A stretch of 64,000 nt of DNA from Acinetobacter sp. ANC 3903. GTDB taxonomy: Bacteria > Pseudomonadota > Gammaproteobacteria > Pseudomonadales > Moraxellaceae. The stretch spans positions 1-64,000 of the forward strand of contig NZ_NEGA01000016.1 of assembly GCF_002135315.1 (NCBI RefSeq). Reading direction: 5' to 3'. Both the position numbers and the translations under genes were made by a program. The notes beneath the pieces were generated by a model. That model did not search any database and was not told where the DNA came from. It was given only the letters and a program-made list of their open reading frames with translations. Positions 8,303 through 18,050 of this stretch are shown piece by piece (the first letter of the stretch is position 1; each line of letters opens with the position of its first letter).

Positions 8303-8812
8303 TTACAAACGGGTAATGTTCGCTGCTGCTTGATCAATCTGTTCTGCAATTTTTTGAACATCTTCAATGCTTAATTCAGCTTGGGATAGTTTTAAACGCA
8401 GTGAAGTTTTCAGGTTTTCCATCGCACGTTTGATATCAATAAACTGTTCGTTATTGTGGATTTGTTTGCGTGTATCGAAGCGGCACAGGATTTTCTCTAC
8501 AGTAGTTTGTTCTGCTTCTAAATGCTCTATACCGGCAGATGTAATGCTGTATTGCTTACGCTCATCTACATTCAATGCTGAGCATATATATTGATGTTCT
8601 TCGAGATAATTTAGCGTTGGGTAGATGGTACCTGCGCTCGGCTTGTAGTTCCCGCCTACCAGTGATGCCATGTCTTTAATGATGTCATAGCTAAACTTAG
8701 GCGCTTGAGCAATCAGGTGCAGTACCAACAGTTTCATATGCCCTGCTTCAAACAGGCGTTTACGGGGTTTTGAAGTGCTTTCGATGTCTGCAACAAGGTC
8801 AAAATTTGGCAT
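8303..8812 (-). CDS. PadR-family transcriptional regulator
   Basis: The 169-residue protein shows the PadR winged helix: HMKLLVLHLIAQAPKFSYDII near residues 25-45, then YKPSAGTIYPTLNYLEEHQYI, which contains the recognition helix and the start of the wing, and RKQYSITSAG, the wing. The C-terminal third is a helical dimerisation region rich in Glu and Lys. PadR proteins usually repress detoxification or efflux genes and their own gene. Here the downstream partner is a DUF2798 membrane protein. Two near-identical sites just upstream (8819-8830, 8841-8852) suggest self-regulation. Confidence 0.9.
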   Translation of the reverse strand: MPNFDLVADIESTSKPRKRLFEAGHMKLLVLHLIAQAPKFSYDIIKDMASLVGGNYKPSAGTIYPTLNYLEEHQYICSALNVDERKQYSITSAGIEHLEAEQTTVEKILCRFDTRKQIHNNEQFIDIKRAMENLKTSLRLKLSQAELSIEDVQKIAEQIDQAAANITRL

Positions 8813-8818
8813 AGTAGA

Positions 8819-8852
8819 GATATACCTTAAGATTAACTAAGATATATCTTAA
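8819..8852. promoter_or_regulatory. Probable PadR operator, two repeats 22 bp apart
   Basis: GATATACCTTAA at 8819-8830 and GATATATCTTAA at 8841-8852 differ by one base and are spaced 22 bp, about two helical turns. The second sits in a perfect 14-bp palindrome, TAAGATATATCTTA, at 8838-8851. Both lie within 40 bp upstream of the padR start codon, as expected for an autoregulatory site. Binding is inferred from position and symmetry only. Confidence 0.5.
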
Positions 8853-9043
8853 TTAGATTTTATATATTAATCAAACCTATTTTTTTTGAATAGAGACCTG
8901 ACTAAAAATAGTTTTCGTTTTCTTAAATAATTGAAACTGTCTGCTAAGTGTTTTTAAGATAAGTAATTCAGTTAATATCGTCTAAACATTAAAAGAATAA
9001 TTTTCAGTTATTGATGCTTAGCTATTCATTGCTTACAAATAAA

Positions 9044-9550
9044 TTATTTTAAAGTATTCACTTCTTGACCATCCTCGTTTACCAATATAATCCCAACTGC
9101 TTTGAGTCGATCTAAGGGGTCATCACTAATAATATTCCAATGATCAGGCATTTTTGTTTTCAAACCCGAAAATTTTGTATCCAATTTTTTTGCTTCATTA
9201 TCAGAAATATAAGCAACTCCCAAGTTTCGTTTTAAAATGGCAGAAAGTTCTTTATCCGATAATTCTTTCTTTTCTATCAACAACCATAATTCATTTAAAA
9301 GATACGTCATTGGGACAATATGTTCTTTTTGAGTTTTTATAATACCGGACTCTTTATCATCAAATATAGTTTTAGAATATCCTTTAAAAATCAAAGCATC
9401 TTCTGGATGAAATAAATTTTCCATGAATCTTGAATGCCAACCTAAAGATTTATTAATATTTTTCTGAAAAATTAGAACATTTTTTATATGTTGAATGATT
9501 AAATCACAAGTATTCTGAATGTGTTGTTCAATGTATATCTTTTCAATCAT
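9044..9550 (-). CDS. Hypothetical protein divergent from a macrodomain remnant
   Basis: This 168-residue protein is encoded in very AT-rich DNA, more so than the flanking core genes, which suggests acquisition by transfer. I recognise no family. The N-terminal half is helical, beginning MIEKIYIEQHIQNTCDLIIQ. Around residues 75-80 lies TQKEHIVPMTYL, which faintly recalls the first His strand of HNH nucleases, but no matching Asn/His partner motif is evident. The C-terminal half contains LSAILKRNLGVAYISDNEAK and DPLDRLKAVGIILVNEDG. The start ATG at 9550 faces the macrodomain gene start at 9602 with a 51-base shared upstream region. No function is assigned. Confidence 0.65.
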   Translation of the reverse strand: MIEKIYIEQHIQNTCDLIIQHIKNVLIFQKNINKSLGWHSRFMENLFHPEDALIFKGYSKTIFDDKESGIIKTQKEHIVPMTYLLNELWLLIEKKELSDKELSAILKRNLGVAYISDNEAKKLDTKFSGLKTKMPDHWNIISDDPLDRLKAVGIILVNEDGQEVNTLK

Positions 9551-9601
9551 TATTCACGTCCTAATTAGTTAAATCACCATATATTCTATTGGTACTATAA
9601 A

Positions 9602-10163
9602 ATGTCTTTTTTACAAAAAATTACTCTTGTTCAAGATGATATAACTAAATTTACTGTCGATGCTATCGTAAACTTAGCCAATAAATCATTGATTGGTGGC
9701 GGAGGTGTAGATTACATCATTCATAAAAAAGCCGGTGCTGAGATGCAAAAGGTATGTAGCCGAATTCATAATGAGATTGGTAGCTCTCTTCCTAATGGCC
9801 AGGCTGTAGTTACCACAGCTGGTAATTTACCTGCTCAATTTATCATTCACACAGTTGACCTCGTTGGCTAGGCGGCTCAAAAAACGAAACTAAAGAACTT
9901 TGTAATGCTTATCTAAATAGTTTATCTAAAGCCAATGAGGTTAAGGCAAAACTATCTCATTCCCTCATATCTCAACAGATGTATATAACTATCCAAAACA
10001 GGAAGCAACCGAAATCGCAATTGGTACGGTACTTTCAAGCCTACCTAGTTTTGAACATATCGAGCATGTGTATTTTGTCTGTTACGATCAAGAAAATTAC
10101 AATATTTATAAGTCTATTCTGTCAAACCTGGACGATCCGCAAATCCAAATTAATATTCTTTAA
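9602..10163 (+). pseudogene. Frameshifted macrodomain protein (O-acetyl-ADP-ribose deacetylase-like)
   Basis: The N-terminal 89 residues contain the ADP-ribose-binding core: VDAIVNLANKSLIGGGGVDYIIHKKAG and later GQAVVTTAGNLPAQFIIHTV, as in YmdB-type macrodomains. The frame then stops. One extra T at 9864-9865 would restore VWLGGSKNETKELC, and one extra A in the A-run at 9948-9951 would restore TISFP and ISTDVYNYPKQEA, ending at the TAA at 10161-10163. The original protein was about 187 residues, a complete macrodomain. The two single-base losses abolish the second half of the fold. The 9044-9550 gene lies divergently and may have been its partner. Confidence 0.85.
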
Positions 10164-10167
10164 TATG

Positions 10168-10195
10168 AAAAACCCGCCTTTCGGCGGGTCTTCTA
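10168..10195. terminator. Bidirectional terminator between macrodomain remnant and cysN
   Basis: ACCCGCC at 10172-10178 pairs with GGCGGGT at 10183-10189 around TTTC, with an A-run on the left and T-rich sequence on the right. It serves the convergent cysN transcript. Confidence 0.8.
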
Positions 10196-10209
10196 AAATC
10201 AGTCCAGTC

Positions 10210-11826
<1,617 letters not shown>

Positions 11827-11861
11827 CGCTCAAAGCTCCACAAATTCGTTGAAATCGGTTT

Positions 11862-11956
11862 CTAAATCTCCCTAAATTCCCCTTTATAAAAGAGGGACTT
11901 TTTCTCCTCTCTTTCATAAAGATGAGCAGCGCTGCTGCGCAAGGGGAGATTTTTAG
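11862..11956. repeat. MITE-like element with short terminal inverted repeats between cysD and cysN
   Basis: The cysD-cysN gap carries CTAAATCTCCCT at 11862-11873 and its near-inverse GGGGAGATTTTTAG at 11943-11956 (AAATCTCCC pairs exactly with GGGAGATTT). Between them are further C-rich and G-rich blocks (TTCCCCTTTATAAAAGAGGGA) that can fold back. The element is non-coding and about 95 bp. It looks like a miniature intergenic repeat, but no second copy exists in this window to prove it. Confidence 0.45.
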
Positions 11957-11960
11957 GTTC

Positions 11961-12875
11961 TTAGAAGTAACCTTCCTGCTTTTTCTTTTCCATCGAGCCT
12001 GCTTCATCATGGTCAATCATACGACCTTGACGTTCAGAACTGGTGGCTAAAAGCATTTCCTGGATAATTTCCGGCAAGGTGTTGGCAGTTGATTCAACCG
12101 CACCCGTTAATGGGTAACAACCTAATGTACGGAAACGTACCGATTTCATTTGCGGAACTTCACCTTCTTTTAAAGGCATACGTTCATCATCAACCATAAT
12201 CAGTGTGCCACTACGCTCAACCACAGGACGTTCTGCAGCTAAATAAAGTGGTACTAATGGAATGCTTTCCAAGTAGATGTATTGCCAGATATCAAGCTCA
12301 GTCCAGTTTGATAACGGGAATACACGAATACTTTCACCTTTGTTCACTTTACCGTTGTAAAGATTCCAAAGTTCAGGACGCTGGTTTTTAGGATCCCAAC
12401 GGTGTTTGCTGTCACGGAATGAATATACACGTTCTTTGGCACGTGATTTTTCTTCATCACGGCGTGCGCCACCAAAAGCGGCATCGAACTTGTATTTATC
12501 CAAAGCCTGTTTTAAGCCTTGGGTTTTCATAATATCGGTATATTTAGAACTACCGTGATCAAACGGATTGATCCCAGCGTCTTTACCTTCTTTGTTTTGA
12601 TGCACGATCAAATCGAAACCATGGGTTTTCGCCATGTTGTCACGAAATGTGATCATATCTTTGAACTTCCAGCCCGTGTCTACATGCAGTAGCGGGAATG
12701 GGAGTTTTGCAGGATAGAATGCTTTTAAAGCAAGATGCAGCATTACTGCAGAATCTTTACCAATAGAATACAACATGACCGGATTTTCAAATTCGGCAGC
12801 CACTTCACGGATAATGTGAATACTCTCAGCTTCAAGCTGTTTAAGATGAGTAAGTCTTTCCTCAGTTATGGACAT
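11961..12875 (-). CDS. cysD: Sulfate adenylyltransferase subunit 2
   Basis: CysD is the catalytic ATP-sulfurylase subunit of the PAPS-reductase/N-type ATP pyrophosphatase fold. The 304 residues start at the ATG at 12875 ([20 protein letters not shown]). A TTG start four codons upstream is possible but less likely, since the family length is about 302. Motifs include the PP-loop [13 protein letters not shown] at about residues 37-49, [27 protein letters not shown] and [15 protein letters not shown]. It is the promoter-proximal gene of the cysDN unit. The roughly 320 bases upstream probably hold a CysB-dependent promoter, which I could not pinpoint. Confidence 0.96.
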   Translation of the reverse strand: MSITEERLTHLKQLEAESIHIIREVAAEFENPVMLYSIGKDSAVMLHLALKAFYPAKLPFPLLHVDTGWKFKDMITFRDNMAKTHGFDLIVHQNKEGKDAGINPFDHGSSKYTDIMKTQGLKQALDKYKFDAAFGGARRDEEKSRAKERVYSFRDSKHRWDPKNQRPELWNLYNGKVNKGESIRVFPLSNWTELDIWQYIYLESIPLVPLYLAAERPVVERSGTLIMVDDERMPLKEGEVPQMKSVRFRTLGCYPLTGAVESTANTLPEIIQEMLLATSSERQGRMIDHDEAGSMEKKKQEGYF

Positions 12876-13208
12876 TGACAACACCAACTCAGATCAACGT
12901 GTACTTATTACACTTTTAAAAATATATATATTCATTATAGAGATTTAGTTATCCAGACTATTGCTTGTTTTATTATATTGATATGCAAATTTATCATATA
13001 AAGCTTCTCTGATAATGAGTATAAGTTTTTATTAATGATCAGCTTAAGCCTCTTGTTATTCTACTCAGGGATAGGCCGGATCACAACTAAAGATTAAAAT
13101 GTACAAAATATAAGCTGATTGTTAATTCCTCTAAGCCATATATTTTATTCGCCCTGAAAATTTCATACATTAACTGAACTTTCTCCTATCTCCTGTGTTT
13201 TTTAAATT
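12876..13208. other. Divergent intergenic region upstream of cysD
   Basis: This stretch of about 330 AT-rich bases lies between cysD (minus strand) and the 13209 gene (plus strand). It contains several TATA-rich blocks that could be promoters for either side. No ORF, RNA gene or strong hairpin was recognised. The cysDN promoter must lie here. Confidence 0.4.
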
Positions 13209-13751
13209 ATGCCACTACCCGACCCAAACATTGAATCCGTTAAGTCCCGCCTAGAACGCGCCCAGCTTGCTGGTCATATCTATCAGCACAATCAGCATTT
13301 ACTGGTCTTACAAGAACCTTGGGCTGAGGATGGTACCATTCTGAATAATTTTGTTCAGCATGAACTGAGTGCTGACCAGATTGGACTGCAATTTGGACTA
13401 CGACTTTCGGGTAATCAATGTGATTTTTTGATCGGTGTAACCCATAGCAACCAGGATCGCTGCTATGAAATCGGTGCGGGAAATTTAAAGGCCGATCAAA
13501 AAGCCTTTAACCTGCTCTACGCCTTTTATAATTATCCCAAGGCATTTTATCTGGTCAGCCTGCCACTGAGCGCCAATAGCGCTCAGCTTACAGATGCAAT
13601 TGAAACGCAGTTGTTCAGTCAGCCGTCATTAGATTTCTTAAATACAGCCATTAAAACCAATCCCATGGGACAACAGGTGAACTGGATGAAAACCTTTATT
13701 GTGCAACAAGCGTTGGAAATGAAAATTCGCATTCAAACCTGTTTGTATTGA
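13209..13751 (+). CDS. Conserved-looking hypothetical protein divergent from cysD
   Basis: The 180-residue soluble protein begins MPLPDPNIESVKSRLERAQL. No signal peptide, membrane helix or family motif is recognised. The composition is balanced and codon use resembles that of its core-gene neighbours, which supports a real gene. Segments such as QIGLQFGLRLSGNQCDFLIG and FNLLYAFYNYPKAFYLVSLP look like alternating strands and helices of a compact alpha/beta fold. It has no same-strand partner. Its divergence from cysDN could imply a shared control region, but no functional link can be shown. Confidence 0.7.
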   Translation: MPLPDPNIESVKSRLERAQLAGHIYQHNQHLLVLQEPWAEDGTILNNFVQHELSADQIGLQFGLRLSGNQCDFLIGVTHSNQDRCYEIGAGNLKADQKAFNLLYAFYNYPKAFYLVSLPLSANSAQLTDAIETQLFSQPSLDFLNTAIKTNPMGQQVNWMKTFIVQQALEMKIRIQTCLY

Positions 13752-14167
13752 TGGTTTTACCTAAAGATAGCGTTCATTTAGATAAAAACAAGATAGAAAG
13801 TCGTTATTCATCACCTAACGGATTTTCTGCATGATCCGTTGCCCAATACAACTGTTGGGCATTGTGCAACTGGTTATGTTTTAAGTGGGTCATTGATCTC
13901 GAATCATTTTTAGGTCTATTTATTGCCCTCACTCTCCCACTCCACCCACAACCGTATACGGAAAGTGCTGTGGTTGATATCGATGAATATAGGCTCAAGT
14001 TATTGTATCTGAATAAGTTTTTAAAAACTGAGAATATGCCATCTTAAAACAATATTTTCTCGTTTCAATCCGAATAATTTTTATACAATTACGCTCTATA
14101 AAGTTACTTGTGTTAAGGCTGTAGAAGGTCGCATTATCTGCTGATATTGCAGACATAGAGCATAATA
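13752..14167. other. 416-base gap without a convincing gene
   Basis: Only short overlapping ORFs on both strands are present, the largest about 60 codons without ribosome binding sites. One hairpin, GCCCAA with TTGGGC, occurs near 13839-13860 but has no T-run. The region may hold the decayed end of an older gene and the promoter of the 14168 gene. Confidence 0.4.
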
Positions 14168-14995
14168 ATGACACACTCTATCTACCCTTGCCTGTGGTTT
14201 GAAAAAAATGCCAAAGCTGCATTTGAATGGTATTGCTCTATTTTTCCCAATAGCCACCTGATCGAAGAAAATCAGTATGCGGTAAAAGCACAATTGGCGG
14301 GCATACGGTTCTTAGCCATTAATGATGGACCTACATTTCATCCCAATCCTTCAATTTCTTTTATGGTGATTTGTGAAAATCGAACCGAGGTTGATCGCTA
14401 CTGGAATCAATTGATTGAAGGCGGTTCTGCACAAATGGCATTGGGGCAATATGCATGGAGTGATTATTATGGCTGGCTGCAAGATCAATATGGATTTAGC
14501 TGGCAACTTTATTTGGGAAAATTATCCGATACCAATCAGCAAAAGATTGTCCCAACGCTGATGTATTGCGGCGCATATCAGGGACAATGTCTGGCTGCAT
14601 TAAATTTTTACCAAAGCCTATTTCATCATTTTCGCACCCAAGGCATTTTAAAATATAGCGAGGGCGAGTACGCTGGACAAATCAAACATGCCCAAGTGAT
14701 CGCCAATCACTTCACCCTGATGGCCATGGACAGTGGCGTTCCTCAACCGTTTGAATTTAATGAAGCCGTATCCTTGATCATTGAATGCGAAAATCAAGCT
14801 GAAATTGATTATTACTGGAATAGCATCACGCTCAAAGGTACAGAAAGTCAATGTAGCTGGTGTAAAGACCAGTTTGGTGTGAGCTGGCAAATTCATCCTG
14901 AAAATTTGAGTGAAATACTCAGGCAAAACCCTCGTGCACAGGCAGCGGTGTTTAAAATGAAAAAGCTGTTGATTGATGATTTACTTCGCGCCTGA
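14168..14995 (+). CDS. Two-domain VOC/PhnB-like protein (glyoxalase fold)
   Basis: The 275-residue protein consists of two tandem PhnB-type modules. The first spans about residues 1-118 (YPCLWFEKNAKAAFEWYCSI, then GWLQDQYGFSWQLYLG). The second spans about 125-260 (MYCGAYQGQCLAALNFYQSL, then SWCKDQFGVSWQIHPENL). This repeated W-x-x-D-Q-[YF]-G-[FV]-S-W-Q pattern is characteristic of the '3-demethylubiquinone-9 3-methyltransferase' (PhnB) group of the VOC superfamily. Despite the old name, members are not proven methyltransferases. No partner gene lies next to it. The substrate is unknown. Confidence 0.85.
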   Translation: MTHSIYPCLWFEKNAKAAFEWYCSIFPNSHLIEENQYAVKAQLAGIRFLAINDGPTFHPNPSISFMVICENRTEVDRYWNQLIEGGSAQMALGQYAWSDYYGWLQDQYGFSWQLYLGKLSDTNQQKIVPTLMYCGAYQGQCLAALNFYQSLFHHFRTQGILKYSEGEYAGQIKHAQVIANHFTLMAMDSGVPQPFEFNEAVSLIIECENQAEIDYYWNSITLKGTESQCSWCKDQFGVSWQIHPENLSEILRQNPRAQAAVFKMKKLLIDDLLRA

Positions 14996-15087
14996 TCGCT
15001 CTGCAACCGGGCCACTGCATAATAAAACAATAATGAATAAATTGAGATTTTTTAAAAATTCAATAAATGATAAAAGTGAGTATAAGA

Positions 15088-16317
15088 ATGAATAATTTTA
15101 AAAATTTATACCAGAATAGACTTAGCCATTGTCTTTATTGGAGCTTAAGCTGTCTCCCCTTGTCTGCATATTCTGCCGATATTGTGCAAATCAAACAGCA
15201 TCCTATTGATGCAATTGTACAGCAAAATATGACGCAAAAATCAGTCGCGCCGCCCTTAAAAAAAACCGGAAAAATCGATCAGATGCGTATCATGCATATC
15301 GATATTGACTATGTTTATGATAAAGATAAAAAACAGCAACAACGAAATATTCAAGATTTAATCCAACGGATTATCCAGATACAACCGAATACCATTTTCT
15401 TGCAAGCCTTTGCCGACCCCGATGCCAATGGTTCAGCCGATCAGGTGTACTTTAAAAACCGCCATATTCCGACCAGAGATAATCTTTTCCCTGTTCTGGT
15501 CAGCCAGATTCGTAGCAAGACCCAGGTTAAGCATATTTATGCCTGGCTACCGTTAATGGCTTGGGAGTTTCCCAAAAGTTACAGACTGACCTATGTTTCA
15601 CACAACGCCGGTGGAAAACATGGTTATATTCGGGTTTCACCCTTTGATCCTAAAAATCTCAAATATGTTTCCGAAATTTATTTAGACTTTATAAAATCAA
15701 ATGCGGTGGATGGCGTGCTCTATCACGATGATGTCACGCTCAACGATTATGAAGATAGCTCTGCTCCGGCACAAAGCATGTACCGGGCTTGGGGATTCGG
15801 TGCAGATCAATTATTAAAACAACCTCGACAATCTAAACAGTTGGAATTTGCAAAATTCAAAACAGCCTATCTGGATCAGTTTGCTGCAGGCATTACCAAA
15901 ATCATTAAACAGCAACAGCCTAATCTTCTGACTGCACGCAATATGTATGCACCAGTAGTATTAGAGCCACATAGTGAAAACTGGTTTAGCCAATCCATGC
16001 CTAGTACTTATCAATATTATGACTACAATGCCATTATGGCCATGCCTTATATGGAAGAAGCGGATGACCATCAACAGTTTTATTTAGACCTGATACGACA
16101 GTCAAAAAAATACGACCCAGATTTGAGTCATACGATCTTTGAACTTCAAGCATTGAATTGGATAAACGATCAGAAGCTTTCCACCGAAGAAATTGTGGAT
16201 ACTATCAAGTTTTTAGAAAAACACGGGGTAAAACATATTGGTTATTACCCCGATGATTTTGTCCATGAACATCCTCAGCCTTCTAAGCTGAAATCCGCTT
16301 TTTTAACTGGTGATTAG
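15088..16317 (+). CDS. Stand-alone secreted PNAG hydrolase, PgaB C-terminal (GH153)-like
   Basis: From the ATG at 15088 the product has 409 residues. An ATG seven codons earlier lacks a ribosome binding site. A signal peptide is evident (CLYWSLSCLPLSAYSA, then D). The rest aligns by motif with the C-terminal glycoside hydrolase domain of PgaB: FADPDANGSADQVYFKNRHIP, HIYAWLPLMAWEF, and VDGVLYHDD with H213-D214-D215 followed by VTLNDYED, where the family's acidic residues lie. No deacetylase domain is present. The gene is convergent with pgaABCD and overlaps the 3' end of pgaD by 35 bases. It probably cleaves partially deacetylated PNAG in the periplasm. The family assignment is strong; the role is inferred. 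Confidence 0.85.
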   Translation: MNNFKNLYQNRLSHCLYWSLSCLPLSAYSADIVQIKQHPIDAIVQQNMTQKSVAPPLKKTGKIDQMRIMHIDIDYVYDKDKKQQQRNIQDLIQRIIQIQPNTIFLQAFADPDANGSADQVYFKNRHIPTRDNLFPVLVSQIRSKTQVKHIYAWLPLMAWEFPKSYRLTYVSHNAGGKHGYIRVSPFDPKNLKYVSEIYLDFIKSNAVDGVLYHDDVTLNDYEDSSAPAQSMYRAWGFGADQLLKQPRQSKQLEFAKFKTAYLDQFAAGITKIIKQQQPNLLTARNMYAPVVLEPHSENWFSQSMPSTYQYYDYNAIMAMPYMEEADDHQQFYLDLIRQSKKYDPDLSHTIFELQALNWINDQKLSTEEIVDTIKFLEKHGVKHIGYYPDDFVHEHPQPSKLKSAFLTGD

Positions 16318-16789
16318 TCTCAAAAAACTCCAGTAGCCCTTTATTGTTATAATAAAGGGTTAAATTCCTGGCCTGTTGCATATTGATAATATCTGCCGTA
16401 TTCACCTTAAAGCTACTGGCAAGTTGGGGTACCGCAATTGCTAATGGGGTTTTTCTACGCTCCTTACCTGAAAAGCGGACCCAGTTATAAGTTGCCCAAA
16501 GAAAGAGCACGCTAATAAAGCTTAAAATCAGTACAATAATATTCATTAAACTTAATTGGCTATCCGGTTGAGCCTCTGTGACCAGTTGCTGATAAATGGT
16601 TTGACCTTCAAACCACCAAAACAGCATGGTCAACGCTGGCATAAATAACCACATAAACACAAACCAACCTACGATTTGCAAACTGTAACCCATGTTTTTA
16701 TTACGTACATATTCAGGTTGATCAATATATTCTGGCAGCTCCAATTTTGACTCATCTTCAATTAAATAAAATTTATATACTTTAGTCAT
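16283..16789 (-). CDS. pgaD: PNAG biosynthesis protein PgaD
   Basis: PgaD is the small inner-membrane partner that PgaC needs to polymerise PNAG and that responds to cyclic di-GMP in E. coli. From the ATG at 16789 it has 168 residues, with two membrane helices: YSLQIVGWFVFMWLFMPAL and SLMNIIVLILSFISVLFLW. A cytoplasmic C-terminal tail follows. The start overlaps the end of pgaC by 8 bases and has an AGGAGAG site within pgaC; a longer start at 16813 was rejected for this reason. It is the last gene of the operon. Its 3' end overlaps that of the convergent hydrolase. Confidence 0.9.
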   Translation of the reverse strand: MTKVYKFYLIEDESKLELPEYIDQPEYVRNKNMGYSLQIVGWFVFMWLFMPALTMLFWWFEGQTIYQQLVTEAQPDSQLSLMNIIVLILSFISVLFLWATYNWVRFSGKERRKTPLAIAVPQLASSFKVNTADIINMQQARNLTLYYNNKGLLEFFETNHQLKKRISA

Positions 16790-18050
16790 TTTCTGGCTCT
16801 CCTCTAAATCCACGATCTGGGCTTACCCAGCGCGCACGTTTTTGAGTCTTGAAAATCGTTTTAGGTAATGCAACCACTGTCGTCAACATGGTCAGAATCC
16901 AGAAGAACAGTGGATACCAAATGACCCAAAAATAGTTCCTGAAGATTCGGGCTTTATCATAAGGTTTATCGATCCATAAACTGACAAAGAATTGGATCAG
17001 ACAAGTTAAACCCAAAATAATCCCGTACCATTGTGGAAAGAGAGATTGAATTGCCCACTCTCCTGGTAAAGAAAAAAACAGACCATATAGATATAAGATA
17101 ATAATACCAAACATCACATACGCCCAAACCACACTGATAATAGACTCCAGCGCAATAAGCCACATACGGCGTCGATTCCACTTAAATAAGCTCGGTAAAT
17201 AAGCAAATAAAACCTCTACTCCTCCTTGGGCCCAACGTAAACGCTGTTTCCACAAGCCTTTGAAGGTTTCAGGCATATAGATGTAACACAATGCTCGTGG
17301 GACATATTGCAAATCCCAATGATCGAACTGTAAACGCCATGATACATCGATATCCTCTGTGATCATGTCATCACGCCAATATCCGATCCGGTCTAGGGCT
17401 GTTTTACGAAAACCGACTATTGCGCCTGAAACAGTAAAGATTCGTCCATAGGTGCGTTGTGCACGTTTAATTAATCCAATAATAGAAGAGAATTCGCCGA
17501 CCTGAATTTTGCCCAGTATACTGGAACGGTTCAAAATACGTGGATTCCCGGTGACTGCCCCAACCCGTGGGTAACTGGTTAAATGATGCATCATCCATAA
17601 CACTGCATGCGGATGTATTAAGGCATCACCATCTATACAAATCAGATATTCATTTTGACTCACCATTGCCCCGGCACGTAAGGCATAGGCCTTGCCTTGG
17701 TTTTCAGCCAAATGGACAACTCTGAGTTTCGGATATTTTTGCAAAAGCTCATCCAGAATTTCAGCAGTTTTATCCTGACTACCGTCATTCACTGCAATGA
17801 CTTCAAAATCTGGATACTGAGTTTGCATGACAAATTTTATGGTATCTCTAACCTGTGCTGCCTCATTAAAACAAGGAATAATGATACTGCATCCCTGTTC
17901 GCTAGGATGAGGCAATGGCGGTTTCTTGTATTCATGCTTTAGATAAAACCAGATTCCGCCTGCAATCCAAATCCAAGCCATAAATAATGGATAAAAAAAA
18001 GCAAAACCAAAATATAAATCACTCACATTCATTGAACTGAATTCCCCCAT
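16782..18050 (-). CDS. pgaC: Poly-beta-1,6-N-acetyl-D-glucosamine synthase PgaC
   Basis: PgaC is the family-2 glycosyltransferase that polymerises UDP-GlcNAc and exports the chain across the inner membrane. The 422 residues begin with an N-terminal membrane region. The catalytic domain shows VNDGS (about 88-91), DGD (140-142), TED (231-233) and QRLRW (269-273), the complete processive GT2 set. Several C-terminal helices follow. The start codon overlaps the pgaB stop as TAATG and has an AGGAG site inside pgaB, giving translational coupling. No lesion is seen. Confidence 0.95.
   Translation of the reverse strand: MGEFSSMNVSDLYFGFAFFYPLFMAWIWIAGGIWFYLKHEYKKPPLPHPSEQGCSIIIPCFNEAAQVRDTIKFVMQTQYPDFEVIAVNDGSQDKTAEILDELLQKYPKLRVVHLAENQGKAYALRAGAMVSQNEYLICIDGDALIHPHAVLWMMHHLTSYPRVGAVTGNPRILNRSSILGKIQVGEFSSIIGLIKRAQRTYGRIFTVSGAIVGFRKTALDRIGYWRDDMITEDIDVSWRLQFDHWDLQYVPRALCYIYMPETFKGLWKQRLRWAQGGVEVLFAYLPSLFKWNRRRMWLIALESIISVVWAYVMFGIIILYLYGLFFSLPGEWAIQSLFPQWYGIILGLTCLIQFFVSLWIDKPYDKARIFRNYFWVIWYPLFFWILTMLTTVVALPKTIFKTQKRARWVSPDRGFRGEPEND

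Noticed and set aside
9602..10163. DarTG toxin-antitoxin system
   Set aside because: The macrodomain is of the small YmdB type and the neighbour shows no DarT motifs.
13804..14047. Overlapping 60-codon ORFs on both strands
   Set aside because: No ribosome binding site, no family and mutual overlap; treated as a gap, though a decayed gene fragment cannot be excluded.
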